Assembly: GCA_024336345.1 (NCBI GenBank)
Contig: JANFOG010000001.1
Location: forward strand, 4,402,001 to 4,466,000
Direction: 5' to 3'
Source: Mariannaea sp. PMI_226
Taxonomy: Eukaryota > Ascomycota > Sordariomycetes > Hypocreales > Nectriaceae
Length of the DNA stretch: 64,000 nucleotides
The notes below the pieces were generated by a model. It did not search any database and had not been told where the DNA came from. It saw only the letters and a list, made by a program, of their open reading frames with translations. Each line of letters begins with the position of its first letter. Positions within the stretch are counted from its first letter, which is position 1. The position numbers and the translations under genes are program-made. Shown piece after piece: positions 46,626-58,108 of this stretch.

Positions 46626-49115
46626 CAAGAAAAAAATGCAAAACACAATATCAAGATCAGAGCGAGATGATCTGACCCTCACGATCATGGGCTACCCCCT
46701 CCCCCCTCCCCCCATTATGATGATGCACCACTCATGCATGCATTACAGGCAATGTGACCATGAAAGGCCGAATAAGGACCCCTGAATTCCTAGCCATGAT
46801 TAATGCGAAATGATGTTAATGATGCCTCGCGTCTTTACATGGTTTAACAGCTAAGAATTACAGCGCAATCCGCGAGACTTGGGTCTGTAACACGCATGCA
46901 GCACTTGGCCCAGTCCGTTGTCGCGTGAAACTATTTCCGCCTTGCCTCCCGATGACTGGTCGGGGTGCAGCTGGGCACGCATGGTCAACAGGCTGCGTGG
47001 ACTTGCTGGCTTCGAATAGGAAGGGAGGGCGAGCAGTTCTGACAGTGGTTTTAACTTAGCGGCTGCGCGGGTTGGGTTGGAGCCCCATGCAAAAGGGCTC
47101 CGATTTAGTCGGAGGTGAAGAATGGGGTGAGACGCAGTGATGCCCAACGTGAACTCCGGCCGGAACGCTGGTGCATGTGGTGCGGGCGAGAACGTGCAGG
47201 TCTACGACGTATAGTACGGCATAGGGAACAGCGCCCTGGCGGATGACAGGAGTAGGGGGGGAATAGATGGATGGGTGGGGGGAGGAGACCATCGGGTCTC
47301 TGGGGCTCTGCGTGCTTGAATGACGTGGGATGCTGGATTTGCTGCGACGAGTTTGCTTGTTCGGAATTGATACATCTCATTCGGCCAAGTTTTGGCCGAG
47401 GCCATGTTGGAGTTTGTTGTGTGGATGGCCTCGATATGTGGTCGGGTGTAAGACGGTGCTCTTCCGAGAAGGGGGATGCACACCAATGATTGGACGTTTG
47501 AAACGGAGCGAACGCTAGCAAGTAAGAAAAAAAAACAATAATACAGTAACAGAACAAATAATTCACATCGGCAAAAGGAAAAAGGAAAAAAAAAAAAGCT
47601 CCGCACAGTCCGGGGACGATCCGACTCCCCGGTGCAGGAATGATTGGATTGCAGGATCTGTCATGTCTGGAACGTTGTTATGTCGTCATGAGACTTTTCC
47701 TTTGCTGCCTCTGATCGAGGAGTCCGCCGAGACAACCAAGTTTGTTAATGGTCTTACGATATAATAGTAGTCAGTTGATAATGGGCTTGAGACAGTCTGC
47801 TCGACTCATGCTTGCATATCGTCAAACAGGTGATCGGGGGAGGCCTTTTGGGAGAGAAGAGAACTGAGAGGGAGGAAGAGAGAAGATGGGGGTCACATAT
47901 TGATGATAACAACAGCCAAGTATTGCAGGACCCGCGTAGGATTTGTGGCAGGTTTGGTTCTATCGGCCGAGTCGTGATGATACCCGACGAGAGCGGGGGA
48001 CCCTACCGGTGGTTGGCTGCGCGAACAGCAAATCGTGGCAACATGCAGTGCAGTAGTAGGCAGTTGATTGCTCTAATCAAGTTAGGAACTGTGCCAATTT
48101 CCAAGCTTCATGCAACGGGGAGCAACGGGGAGTTGTAATTTTGGGGGTGCTGGTCTCAATTGATAGTCAGCAAATAGTGTACGCCGGCCTGCATATGTGA
48201 ATGAAGGTAGATATTAAAATGAGGTTGTTGAAAGTACTTGATACTGGAGTCTGGTCATGAGTAAGACGGTGTCTTCTTTCGAGAAACATGACGATAAGAA
48301 AACAGAGTCGGTGTTACTTGCAATCACTCGATTACGTATGCCAAGCTCAGCAACAAAAAGGGAAGAAAAACCTGGAGAAGCAATCCATATATACTTGGCC
48401 CTAGAGGTGTTCTCAATGGGTTCTCAATCCAAGAAGCCATTGTGATATACCGTGGGGGTTTATTGAACAGCACAGCGTGCCAGTTCACGACAAAATCATC
48501 CTCCACTCACGCCGCTCACTCCTTAAAGAAACACAAATAGAAAGCAGTAAACGTACGCATTGACCGTACTCTTTTACAACATCTATTGAAACAATGTACA
48601 AAGAACTCAGCCTTGTCCTGGCTTCCCGTCAACACCTTTCATATGGCTTTCCCTCGAGCCAGATCGAAAAAAACCATGAATGACCATGCAACCCCCTTCG
48701 TCCTCCTCTCATGCATGGGTGAATGCGAATGCAAAAAGCGAACCCAACTTAACCAAGTGGTTATGACAAGCAATAAAAAGCATAGCAGATCAGGAGAAGA
48801 GTCGAGTGAGAGTCGGAGCGAACAGTGAGAGGGGAAAAGCAATGCTTGCAACAACAACAAAAAAAAGGGTGAGGCATGAAGGAAGAGGAAGAAAAAATGC
48901 AAATCATGCTGAGAACAAAGTAATGCAGAAGCAAAAAAAAGAAGAAACAAAAAAGAAACATGAATGGTGCTAATAATTGTCCTTGCACGCCGCGCGCGCA
49001 CGCCAAAAAACGCCCTTCCAGATTTCCCATCCTTTGCTTGCCAGCCAAAACAAATACCAATTGCATGCTCATTTCCAATACCTCCGACTTTGCTCATGAA
49101 TGAAGTAAACAAATC

Positions 49116-49160
49116 ATTCATCCATCCATCCAACCATCCGTCCCGTCCGTCCGTCCGTCT
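49116..49160. repeat. ATCC / CGTC tetranucleotide repeat
   Basis: Tandem ATCC units pass into tandem CGTC units. Confidence 0.85.
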
Positions 49161-49460
49161 GCCCATGTCTCCTCCGTCTTCCCCCTTTCCCCCCCTTTCC
49201 CTCCCTCGGTTTCGCCGCACCGCCAGTTCGGGTCATGAGAACGTGAAATAAGTAAAGTAGGTAGGTTTAGTGTTGTAAAAGAAACCTCTCCAGGGGTTGC
49301 TGTGTGATTTTGCTTTCCTCCACGGTGTCCAGTCCACTCTGTAACTGACAAAGGGAAAATTAAAAGAAAAGAAAAGAAAACAAGAAAGTGAGTGAGAAAA
49401 GAATGTGCGTGTCCCTTATTTCTTTCTTTCATGTAGTTTATTGTGAGTGATGTGATGATT

Positions 49461-49466
49461 TTTATT
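49461..49466 (-). terminator. AATAAA polyadenylation-like signal for nimA
   Basis: Minus-strand AATAAA, 33 nt after the nimA stop codon. This is close for a fungal 3' UTR, so the real cleavage site may be farther away. Confidence 0.3.
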
Positions 49467-49498
49467 TTTCTTCTTCACGCAGCCAGCACGGAGGCGGA

Positions 49499-51839
49499 CT
49501 ACACCCTCGCGATGCGGCGCGCACGCACAAGGAACGGGCTGGGCATCTCGTCACGTTCGGGATCCCATACTGCCGCGGGCTCATCGCCGCTGGACTTGCG
49601 CTCCATGCCCAGGCGCTCGCGGAACGCGCGCTTGGGGCTGACATTCTCGCCCGTTGTGGGCAGCACCACGGCGCTTAGTGGACGACCTCCAGCGCGGGCC
49701 TGCTGGAGCTCCACGAGGGTGCGGCCCTTGATGTTGTTCTTGGCTGCCATCTTCCCGAGAGACTCGTCGCTCTTCTTCTTGAGTGACGACTTGCGAATGA
49801 GGCCACCCAGGAGGCTGCTCTCTGTCTGCAGGCTAGCGGCTGAGGGGATCTTGCTAAGACGATGAGTAGGCGATCGGGGCCCGGACTCAAAAGGTGCTAG
49901 AGTACACTTGGATACAAGGCCTGGGTTGGATGATTGCGGCTTCAACCTGTTGATGGGCGCCGTCTTTTGTGATGTGAGGACAGGTCGAGACTTGGATGTG
50001 AAGGGGTTCTTGGACGACTTGATGTTGCGCGTAGGCGAAGGCATAATGTCCTCGTCATCTGAGTCTGTCAATGAGGAGTCGCGGGGAAGATCCCATCTAG
50101 GGTCATGAGGGTTGCCCTGCGCGTTGGCTACGAAGATGTTGCCGGAGTTGTGGGTGGGGGGCTTGGTGGTCTCTCCACGTCGCGGTGATAGCGACAACGA
50201 GGCGATGGCGATGGGGCTGGGTGATCCCATCTCAATATCCATGGGCGTTCCGGCGTTGCCCACAAACATCGTCTGCGCTCGGGCGAAGGGGGTGCGGGCT
50301 GTCTTCTTGACCTCCCGAGAGGTGTCGGGGCTATCAATTGAGTACTCAGAGATGTCTGTCGTTGACGGGAACTCGTCTCCGCTGGTGCCAACCGATGACT
50401 GAGGATAGTCGGACTTGGGGGCTGGCACCTCTTTATCCTGGCTCGCAGGTCGGGATGTGGGAATGAAGGACATGGTCTTTTGTTTCTGCAGCTCCGCGGC
50501 CACTCGGGCTTGCACCTCGGACTCAAAACGCTTCTGGAGCTGCTCAAGCTCGGCATTTGCCAGACGGTCAATCTCGAGCCGGGCCTTGACCTCCCACTCA
50601 CGTCTTAGTGAAGAGTCGAGCTCATCTCTGATAAGCTCCTTCTCTCGCTCAAGGTTGGCCATCCTGTCTGCGATCTCCATTTCCCTCTTTCGGAGGGAGT
50701 CCTCCTTCACTCGAAGCGACTTATTCAAGTCAACAACCTCCTTTTCCTTCCTTAGCAACTTCACGATGGGTAGGTCGAGAAGTTGGGCCGTGTCAGGTCT
50801 TCGGTCTGGGTTGACTCGAAGACAGTCCTTTATCACCTGGCCGAGCTCGGGCGAGTACACCTCAGGCAACGGTGGGTATTTGCCCTCCTTGATCTTTTGG
50901 ACAAGTTGGAAATGTGTCTTAGCATTGAAGGGAGGTTCACGTGAGCAGAGCTCATAGATGATGCAGCCAAGAGACCAGATATCTGACTTGAGTGTGTACT
51001 TCTCGGCGGCGCAGATCTCGGGCGACATGTAAAATGGAGTGCCGACGTAAGTAGAGGCGAAGTCGTGAGACTTGATCATCTTGGAAAGACCAAAGTCACC
51101 CAGCTTAACTGAGTTATTCTCACCTAAGAAGACTGGCGTATGTGTTAGTTGGTGTTGCATTGGTATTAGTCACACCAAGTAAAGGGTCCTGCGACTCACC
51201 ATTTTCAGGCTTCAGATCACGATGCAAAATCGTCATGGTTCCTGCAGGAACCTTGGGTCCTCCGGCAATGCCGTCCTGAGATCCTCCTAGAATGTTAGAT
51301 CCGAGCTCAGGAGGATCAATTCCATAGTGACATCGATACAAGGCCATGACCAGCTGGCTGAAGATGCCCCAGACAAAGCTCTCCTGGGCCCGTTGACCCT
51401 TGAGCGAGAGGTCCTTGATGACCCGTCCCAAATCACCGTTTCCGCAGTACTCCATGTACAGGTGAAGGTCCTGGCTGACTTTGAGGTGTTCGCGATGGTA
51501 GTAGGCAACAATGTTCTCGTGGCGGAGATGTGATAGGATCTGGAACTCGGCGTGAAGCTGCTCGCGCTCCTTCTGGGACATGCGGAGGTAGGATATTTCT
51601 TTGCGGCACATGATGAAGCCGTCCGCCTTGCGGCGCACTTTGCGAATCACACCGAAGGATCCATGGCCTGTAGATGTAAACTTAGAGTCAGCCTCATGGT
51701 TCCCCTCCAGGCGCATAAAATGGTGGGTGGTGTTGGCCCCCTCCGTGAACGGTGGCGGTCAAGGTTGGAGGGTGAAAAGAGAGCAACGGTTGGACATACC
51801 AATCTTCTCCAGCGTTTCGTACTTGTCTTCGGAAGACAT
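49499..51839 (-). CDS. nimA: NIMA-type mitotic serine/threonine protein kinase
   Basis: Three exons (51839-51800, 51667-51200, 51132-49499) encode 713 residues, close to Aspergillus nidulans NIMA (699). The kinase domain begins within 20 residues of the start, with glycine loop GHGSFG (14-19), ATP lysine K36 in MCRKE, HRDLKPEN (162-169), DFG (182-184) and activation loop ASTYVGTPFYMSPE, where T197 corresponds to the activating phosphosite region. An insert between helices before HRD (SNILGGSQDG...) is typical of fungal NIMA. A coiled coil follows (about 290-390), then a Ser/Pro-rich regulatory tail with SP/TP sites. NIMA drives entry into mitosis with CDK1. Introns of 132 bp (GTATGT...ACAG) and 67 bp (GTGAGT, CTAAC, CCAG) both close the frame exactly. 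It shares a divergent promoter region with the ankyrin/BTB gene. Confidence 0.95.
51133..51199 (-). other. nimA intron 2 (67 bp)
   Basis: GTGAGT donor, CCAACTAAC branch region, CGCCAG acceptor. Splicing gives KPEN-VFLG, the expected kinase sequence after HRDLKPEN. Confidence 0.9.
51668..51799 (-). other. nimA intron 1 (132 bp)
   Basis: GTATGT donor, GCTGAC branch site, ACAG acceptor. It splits the glycine-rich loop: KI-G|GHGSFG is restored only after splicing. Confidence 0.9.
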
Positions 51840-52667
51840 GATGATTGTGATTTCACGGTCGAGCAAACCGTCTTAACTCCCGACCCATGCAGCGAAGTTT
51901 TTATGTTGTCGTCTTGTTCGAGTGTGCGCCGGCAGTGTGCACGATGGAAGGTTTGTCGTCGTCGAGATGAATGAATGGTGCGCAGCGCAAATGCAAAACC
52001 ACAACCAAAAAAAGCAGGAAAAAGAATTAGAAAAAAGAACAGTACATGCAAAAGAACAAGAAAAAAACCCTGCTTTTGTTAGTAGCAAACTTGTTGGATG
52101 TTTTTGTTTCTCAAAAGATTGAGAGGTCTGAAGAAAAGCAGCGTGAAGGATAACAACGGTTCTTGTTGGAGGAATCGCTTGGTTGTCGTGCACCGAAACT
52201 CTTTGCGGAGCCACCCCAAGCTCGCCAGGAATGGAAAGTAAACAGCTGGGCCGAGCTGCCATGGCAACCGGGTGGGTGGGGTCGCTGCGGTAGCGGCCGA
52301 GTGTTGGCGGTGACGGGGAGATCTGCCGGGGAATAGCCGGACCCAGCTTGTGGGTTTAATTAGCTTATCGATAAGCCCGCTGAAGAGTCCAGTGAGTCCA
52401 AAGTCAAGGGGTTTCTTTTTTTTTTTGGCGATGGCGACGGAGATAACATGACGTCGGCGAACGAGGTGGGCCTAGATTGGAGGGACGCGGCGTCACTGAT
52501 TGGCTGGTTGGCTTTCGAAAGTGGAATTTGGAGATGGCGACTTTTTGGAGGGGGAAAGAAGGAACGATAACCTGCTGCAGCTTTAATAAGCGTCAAAAAA
52601 AGAGTGACCGAAAGTAAAATCAGATACTAAAATATATTTGTTGTAGCCTTGCGCAGTACTCCTAACC
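51840..52667. promoter_or_regulatory. Divergent promoter region, nimA and ankyrin/BTB gene
   Basis: The two start codons face away from each other across 828 bp. The segment holds A-rich and T-rich runs, CT-rich minus-strand stretches, and no supported gene. Both promoters must lie here, so shared elements are possible. No specific factor site was identified with confidence. Confidence 0.55.
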
Positions 52668-54883
52668 ATGGTCCTCAGAAAAGACCAACTCGAAGGCGCC
52701 CTCGCCCAGGAGGCCATTCTTATAAAGACGGGCGTCCTTCGGGATGAGAACCCGCTCGACGACAGCCCGGAGTTTAACGAGTTCCTCAGTGCTTGTCGCC
52801 GAGGAGATCTAAAAACGTGCCAGGAGCTCATGAACAGAGGCGTGAATATCAATGGCAAAGACCGTTTTGATTACACGCCTTTGATTATTGTATGTCATCA
52901 TCTTTTGTCAGTTCCCTGTACAGATAGAGAGTGTTTTTTGTATTTGGGATGTTGGAGTAAGATCATTGACGAGGGATGGCATGGAATGACCAGGAAGGAC
53001 ATTGAGAGTAAATGCGCTGACTTCGTAACAGGCAAGTTTGTGTGGACATTATGAGCTCGTTCAACTACTATTAGAAGCAGGTATGCTATAGGACTGAGCA
53101 CGATCCTATTCTTGTTTCCTTTGAAGAGTCCTTGCAAGCGCAAGCCCATGCTTCATCTTCACAACCAGGCTCAAGCTCACAATCATTACTAGGAGCACTC
53201 GCCGAACGCAACACCTTCCAGGGTGAACGTTGCATATACAACGCTCTCAATGACCGCATCCGCAATCTCCTACTCCAATATGACTTCTCCAAATCTTCTG
53301 ATCCTTACGTCTACTGGACCACACACATCACCACTCTCATCGGCCGCGTCTCACCCAGGACGGCCGACATTTCCCTGGTCGCGGACGACCGCTCCTTCGA
53401 GCTGCACAAATTCCTTCTCGCCTCACGCTCGCCTTACTTCCGCCGGAAATTCGCCACCGCACCAGACGTGGAGACCTGGAAACTCGCTGCTGCCGTCCCT
53501 CCCGAGGCGTACCACGTCGTGCTCAGATATTTGTATCTCGGAGAGGTGCCGCGAGATCTCGCAGCGCCAGGCAGCGGTACCTCAGAGGAAGACATCCTCA
53601 AGGGTCTAGATAAGATCAGCAAGCAGCTCGAAGTCGAGCAGCTCTGGGAGGCGATCTTAGCAGGGACAGATAGACGGCTCGCGAGACAGCGGTATCAGGA
53701 TGAGGTCGAGCGGGCACGGAAGCAGCTAGAACTCTTCTTCCAGCAGAGTGTGCTGGGCCACAAGATGGTGGTCGACACAGACCGGGTCGGGGATGTAAAG
53801 TGGAAGCACGGAAACGCCATTTTCGCTGACGTTCTCCTCCGTGCGGACGAACCGATTGATGTTGCTGAGTTCGATGAGGCGGAAACTGCAGCCACAGAGA
53901 CCCCGACGATTCCCATCGGCCCAACCGCCGATCACGACGAACCTGTCCAGAAACGCAAGTCAATGCTATATCCAGCCCACAAAGCTATGCTTATCCGCAG
54001 TGAATACTTTGAGAAGATGTTCTCAGGCGACTTTGTCGAGTCGCAGCAAACGGATCACCTACGGGTCATTACTATTGACTGCACTCCCGCAGTTCTCGAG
54101 ATCATCCTGGCATTCTTATACACCGAAACCGTGGTGTGTCCGCTTGAGCACGCGCTCGACCTGCTGTACGCAGCGGACATGCTGTTCCTCGACAGCCTTA
54201 AGACCAAGGCCGCCGTAGCCATCAGCGCGCTCGGCAGCGGAACATCCAACCTCCTCATCGATCGAACCCACGGTCAAGCCGCAGGCGAAACAGACGACGT
54301 CGACGCCGAGAAAAGCTTGGAGGCTGAGACAGAGCCGATCAACATTTACGACGTCATCCACGCAGCGTGGGACCTCCGAGTCCAGCGCCTCGAAGAATTC
54401 GCAGCCCGGTACCTCGCATATCGCCTAGAAGACTACATTGACGAACTAGAATTTGAAGATCTCATCAACGAAAGTGCACAACGCCTCCGCAACAGAGAAG
54501 AGACAGATACAATCGAACTTCTTGACGATATACGATACTATCTAGGCGAAAGATTCCGCTTACGCTTCGAGGACGCCGGACTTGAGGATATGATGGACGA
54601 AGAAGGCGAGATCAACGCAGAATTAGCCGCCGCTTTAGCTGACCAAGCGGCCGCTGGTATAGAAGACAGCAGCGCCGAGCCAGCAGCCAGCAGAACAGGA
54701 AACGGAGCTGCGAAGTCTGGGGTGGAGAGCCAAGAAGAAGCGGAAGAGGAGCCAAAGGTTGGTGCGGTCCGAACATTAGAGGGCGACGTGGCAGAGGATG
54801 AATTCGAGTCGGACGCCATCAATTACCAAATCTTGCTGAGGAAGATTGACGCCATGCTGGCTCGCTTGAAGCTGGATGCCTAG
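52668..54883 (+). CDS. Ankyrin-repeat and double BTB/POZ protein (ABTB1/BPOZ-like)
   Basis: Three exons (52668-52889, 53032-53080, 53193-54883) encode 653 residues. Residues about 38-105 form an ankyrin region (FLSACRRGDLKTCQELMNRG, TPLIIASLCGHYELVQLLLE). A first BTB fold covers about 145-225 (ADISLVADDRSFELHKFLLA) and a second about 297-425 (FADVLLRADE, then YPAHKAMLIRSEYFEKMF). An acidic tail follows. The layout matches human ABTB1 (BPOZ) and yeast YIL001W. BTB proteins of this type are often Cullin-3 adaptors, and ABTB1 has been linked to eEF1A turnover. The fungal substrate is unknown. Both introns (142 and 112 bp) have GTATGY donors and frame-closing acceptors. Start context ACCATGG is strong. 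The open frame upstream of exon 3, from 53132, is intron sequence. Confidence 0.9.
52890..53031 (+). other. Intron 1 of the ankyrin/BTB gene (142 bp)
   Basis: GTATGT donor, GCTGAC near 53016-53021, AACAG acceptor. It joins TPLII to ASLCGHYE and thus restores the second ankyrin helix pair. Confidence 0.88.
53081..53192 (+). other. Intron 2 of the ankyrin/BTB gene (112 bp)
   Basis: GTATGC donor and TTACTAG acceptor leave a 49-nt exon 2. The junction restores LLLEAG-ALAERNTF. Confidence 0.82.
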
Positions 54884-55304
54884 TACCTGGGTTGTCTCAG
54901 GGTAAAAGACCAACATATAGATTTTCGTATATACATGCATAGGTACCGTACCCTATACAAGACCATTAAGGAATATTATAAAACAATCATTATTCAACAA
55001 ATAAACAAAAAGGCTGTCATTTTCGTTCCATGATCTTCTAAGAAATATTTTATCCAATTTACTAAAACTGCAATCTAAATACAGAAATAGGGAGGGTGTG
55101 GGAAGGACGCCAAGCGCTGAGTCAATGCAATAATTTCAATGGCCACCCACTTTCATCGGGATCGAATCTAGGTAGTCTGCTGGCTGATTATCCAATCAAG
55201 GGCCTGTTCGGATTGCCATCCGCTGACGTCCACCTGACACCAAACGTGAACTTCCTTGATTTTCTTTAGTCTTTTGTGGTCTCCTTGTGACCATCGGCTC
55301 TAGC
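54884..55304. terminator. Convergent 3' intergenic spacer
   Basis: A 421-bp spacer between the stops of the ankyrin/BTB gene (plus) and choline kinase (minus). An AATAAA at 55000-55005 in an AT-rich patch probably serves the plus-strand gene. No coding sequence was seen. Confidence 0.5.
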
Positions 55305-58108
55305 TCAGTACTCAACAATCTTCAAATTGGCCTGCACCTTCTCAGGCAGGTCTTCCTTGTTGACCAAACCAAGCTGCACGCAGTCGCCCCAGAAGAACAG
55401 GACTCGGTCCTGGGAGTAGCTGAGGTAATTGAACTCATCTGGGCTCACGTCGTCCTCGGTGAAGGAGACGTCAAGCCCAGGGATCTTGGCCTGCACGATA
55501 CCCCATGCAACCCACTGGAGGTGGCTGGCGAGACGCCACAGTCGAGTCTCGTCCAAAAGCTCTCGCACACGTTGATCCCTCTTCTCCTCATTGGCGCGCT
55601 CTGCAGCACTCCATCCGCCAGGAGGAACACGCGCATCCAGCATAAAATCGACGATCGAGTTAGAGCTTGCAGTTGTGCTAGGTTGATCAAGGGATGAGAG
55701 ACTGCTGTCAATAGGTTTCATCAGAGGAGTTGCAGTGTTGCTTTGATGACCAGGTCGGTGCTCAACATAAGCCTTCAGGAAACTTTTCTGTTCCTCTAGT
55801 GTAGGGTATCGGCGGTGATTGCAAGCCCACGAGGTGAGAGGGTCGTGGTAGTTACAAGTCCACTCGTTGAAATGGTTGGCAAACTCGTAGCCAAGGAGGC
55901 CTGCACCGGCGTATTCAAAATCGATGACGATCAACTGCTTATGCTGGTTTGCCGGCTGCAGCAGCGGTGATTTCTCATCATCAGGTTTAATTCGGAGAAT
56001 ATTTCCGTATTGGGTCTGAAAAATCTTGTGTTAACAGGGCATCACGCGTTGGAGTTCAAGATTTTTTTAAACTTACATCACTATGAGTAAAGACAAGGCG
56101 GTTGTTCATGTCTTTACGTCCATTGTAATGGCTTTCCAAATAAGTCCGGTATTTGTTCACTGCCTGTTTGAATTGAGGGAAGGGTGCACCACAAACGTAT
56201 CCATTGGCCTTCCAGGCATGAAGAACAGAATCTGGCCGTGTGGCTTCAGTCTCCTGTTCCAGTTGGTTGTCCAGAAAGGTGGTAATTCGTTCAACATTGT
56301 CCACCCACTGATCCCAGTTTCTCCATACGCCCGGTCCATTTTGTCTCTCGTGAGGGAGTAGATCGATACCATCGTGAAGCTCACGCATACGCTTGGCGAT
56401 CTGCCTCGAGTAAAATGGATCGCGAAGGTCCGCGGAAGTCAAAGTAATGGCATTGAAAAATTGTTCGAAGCGTCCATTCTGAAAAGTTCCGAGCATCCGG
56501 GGGCCGATCTTTTTGCGTCCGAGCCTCTGGAGAACTGAAAGCTCATTCTCTCGGTCAATCAGATGCTCAACTTGAGGCCCGTAAACGCGAAGGAGAACCT
56601 TCTTGGGGGGCTTTTTGCCCATGGCTTCGGGAAGATCAACGGGAGGCGACACAACGTATACAGCATTGGTCAGAGCGCCGCTCAAACGCTGTACGGCAAT
56701 TTTGTCTCCGGAGCCCAGAGGAACCCGTCTCCAACCCTTCAGACGCAAGGTGTGCATGATACGAATGATTTCGTTCTTGAAGGTCAGCCAAGCCTCGCGC
56801 TCCTTCTCAGCTTTACTGTCAGAGGACAAGCCTGACTCCTCCGTACCAGGACCACCACCTCCATAGCTCATGGTCTTGGAGTTATCGAGCCAGGCATCAC
56901 AGCTGGGTACAATAACATCACCATCAACATAGTCTGTGTCGGATGAGGCATTGCGAAGGGAGTTGCGGGAGCTGGATTTGCGGGTACGGTGCCGGGACGC
57001 CTTCGGGGGGAAGTTTGGAACAGAGCCCAATCCCATGTGTGCCATTGAGTCTTCTAGGATACGCTGAAGTCGGTCGAAAGAGACGTCGCTACCTTGGGAA
57101 TCGACAGATTCAGACCGAATGTGACTATCGAATTCCTGGTCGTAACGATTGCTGCGATCATTGTCCTGCTCACTTCCCTTGGGAGGGGACTTGGACTTAT
57201 GGCGACGAGTTTTTCGTCTGCGGCTTGATGCCTTTCTCTTTTCATGTTCAAGCCAGTCATTCACTTGAGCCAATAGCTTCTCACTGTAGTACTGGCGGTG
57301 ATGGTTTTGAGAACCTTCTTCTTGAGAGCGACTAGGTACAGGGCCTTCACTCATCGAAGACCTCGCAGAACCGTTGAATTGAGGAGGAGGGAGCTTTCCA
57401 CTAAGACGACGCTTTGGGCCGGCAGGAAACTGTCTCAAAGGTTGGGATTCATCTTCGAGAAGCTGAACTTCAGGATCTGTGTCGGCAATTTGCACAGCTG
57501 TTTCAGTCAGAGTAAGTTCCATCTTATCTGTTTGGGTGTAGGAATTCATCTATGACGTGGCAGCGAACGCGTGGGGTTTGGGGCAAAAAGGACTAGAATG
57601 AGATGGAAAGGTGAGATGCGAGAACATCTTATGAAGAGAAAGCGTAAAAAAATCAAGGAGAAGCTCAACCAAGTCAACTCAGCACGGAATGCCGGCAGCA
57701 ATCAGCTGGTCATCGTGCGAGGCGCTGCCCAATTACCGTGACCATGCCATGCCCACCACCACACTTGTGATAAGGGAGGACAAGGGGCCAGGCCACCTTC
57801 AACTGTTGGTTGGTAGGCTCAGCAGCTGCGGTTCGCCTCGAGTTGGACAAGGTTCAGAATCGGCGCATGACAAGGGGGAGGTCATGGTGAGAAAGGAGAG
57901 ACATATTTGTTTCCGCGAGAAGCGACAAGGTGAAAGCACATGGGCGAGTTGCGAGAGAGAGAGGCGATCGAAACATACCTTTGAGGGAGCCACTGGCGGG
58001 TGAGGGGCGGTCGCCATCATCGTCATTTTTGAGAGCCGATCGTAAAGGCTGCGAAACTGAGGCCTGGCCATTGCTCGATGCGGGGTTTGGTGGCGACGCA
58101 GGAGACAT
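55305..58108 (-). CDS. Choline/ethanolamine kinase with long N-terminal extension
   Basis: Three exons are inferred (58108-57979, 57527-56077, 56015-55305), giving 763 residues. The C-terminal half is the choline kinase fold. The Brenner motif is H525-S-D527-T-Q-Y-G-N532, and the metal-binding IDFEYAG follows with D559, then a Phe/Trp-rich end (FNEWTCNYH, RLASHLQW). It phosphorylates choline (and perhaps ethanolamine), the first step of the Kennedy pathway to phosphatidylcholine. About 270 N-terminal residues are polar, basic and Ser-rich (KRKASSRRRKTRRHKSK), typical of filamentous fungal homologues and probably regulatory. Intron 2 (56016-56076) is certain: it joins FTHSD to TQYGN. Intron 1 (57528-57978, 451 bp) is inferred from GTATGT and AAACAG signals, frame closure, and a first exon beginning MSPASPPNPAS. 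Without it translation would start within the intron near 57549 or at M46. Confidence 0.9.
56016..56076 (-). other. Choline kinase intron 2 (61 bp)
   Basis: GTAAGT donor and TTTTTCAG acceptor interrupt the catalytic HSD-TQYGN motif exactly between codons. Confidence 0.93.
57528..57978 (-). other. Choline kinase intron 1, inferred (451 bp)
   Basis: GTATGT donor after SLK, AAACAG acceptor before the DKMELTL segment. Removing it closes the frame (1581 nt in exons 1+2). No clear CTRAC branch site precedes the acceptor, and the length is large for this organism, so a more complex structure is possible. Confidence 0.6.

Larger units (their letters stand above)
45770..49498. other. Intergenic stretch between CNL1 and nimA 3' ends
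   Basis: CNL1 and nimA converge on this 3.7-kb spacer. No recognised coding sequence. It holds a GGCA/GACA repeat (46583-46625), an ATCC/CGTC repeat (49116-49160), a 10-bp tandem duplication GCAACGGGGA at 48112-48131, and an AATAAA on the minus strand (plus 49461-49466) just beyond the nimA stop. At 3.7 kb it is longer than two 3' UTRs would normally need. Confidence 0.5.

Noticed and set aside
46583..49160. Tetranucleotide arrays as a possible CRISPR or satellite
   Set aside because: Units are 4 bp without spacers, so they are ordinary microsatellites.
53132..53192. Upstream extension of the BTB reading frame in a single exon
   Set aside because: It lies between a GTATGC donor and a TTACTAG acceptor, and splicing restores the ankyrin-to-BTB sequence, so it is intron.
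57528..57549. Choline kinase start at MNSYTQTDKMEL
   Set aside because: An upstream exon with strong start context and a GTATGT donor joins in frame at 57527, placing this ATG in the intron. It is kept as an alternative only.
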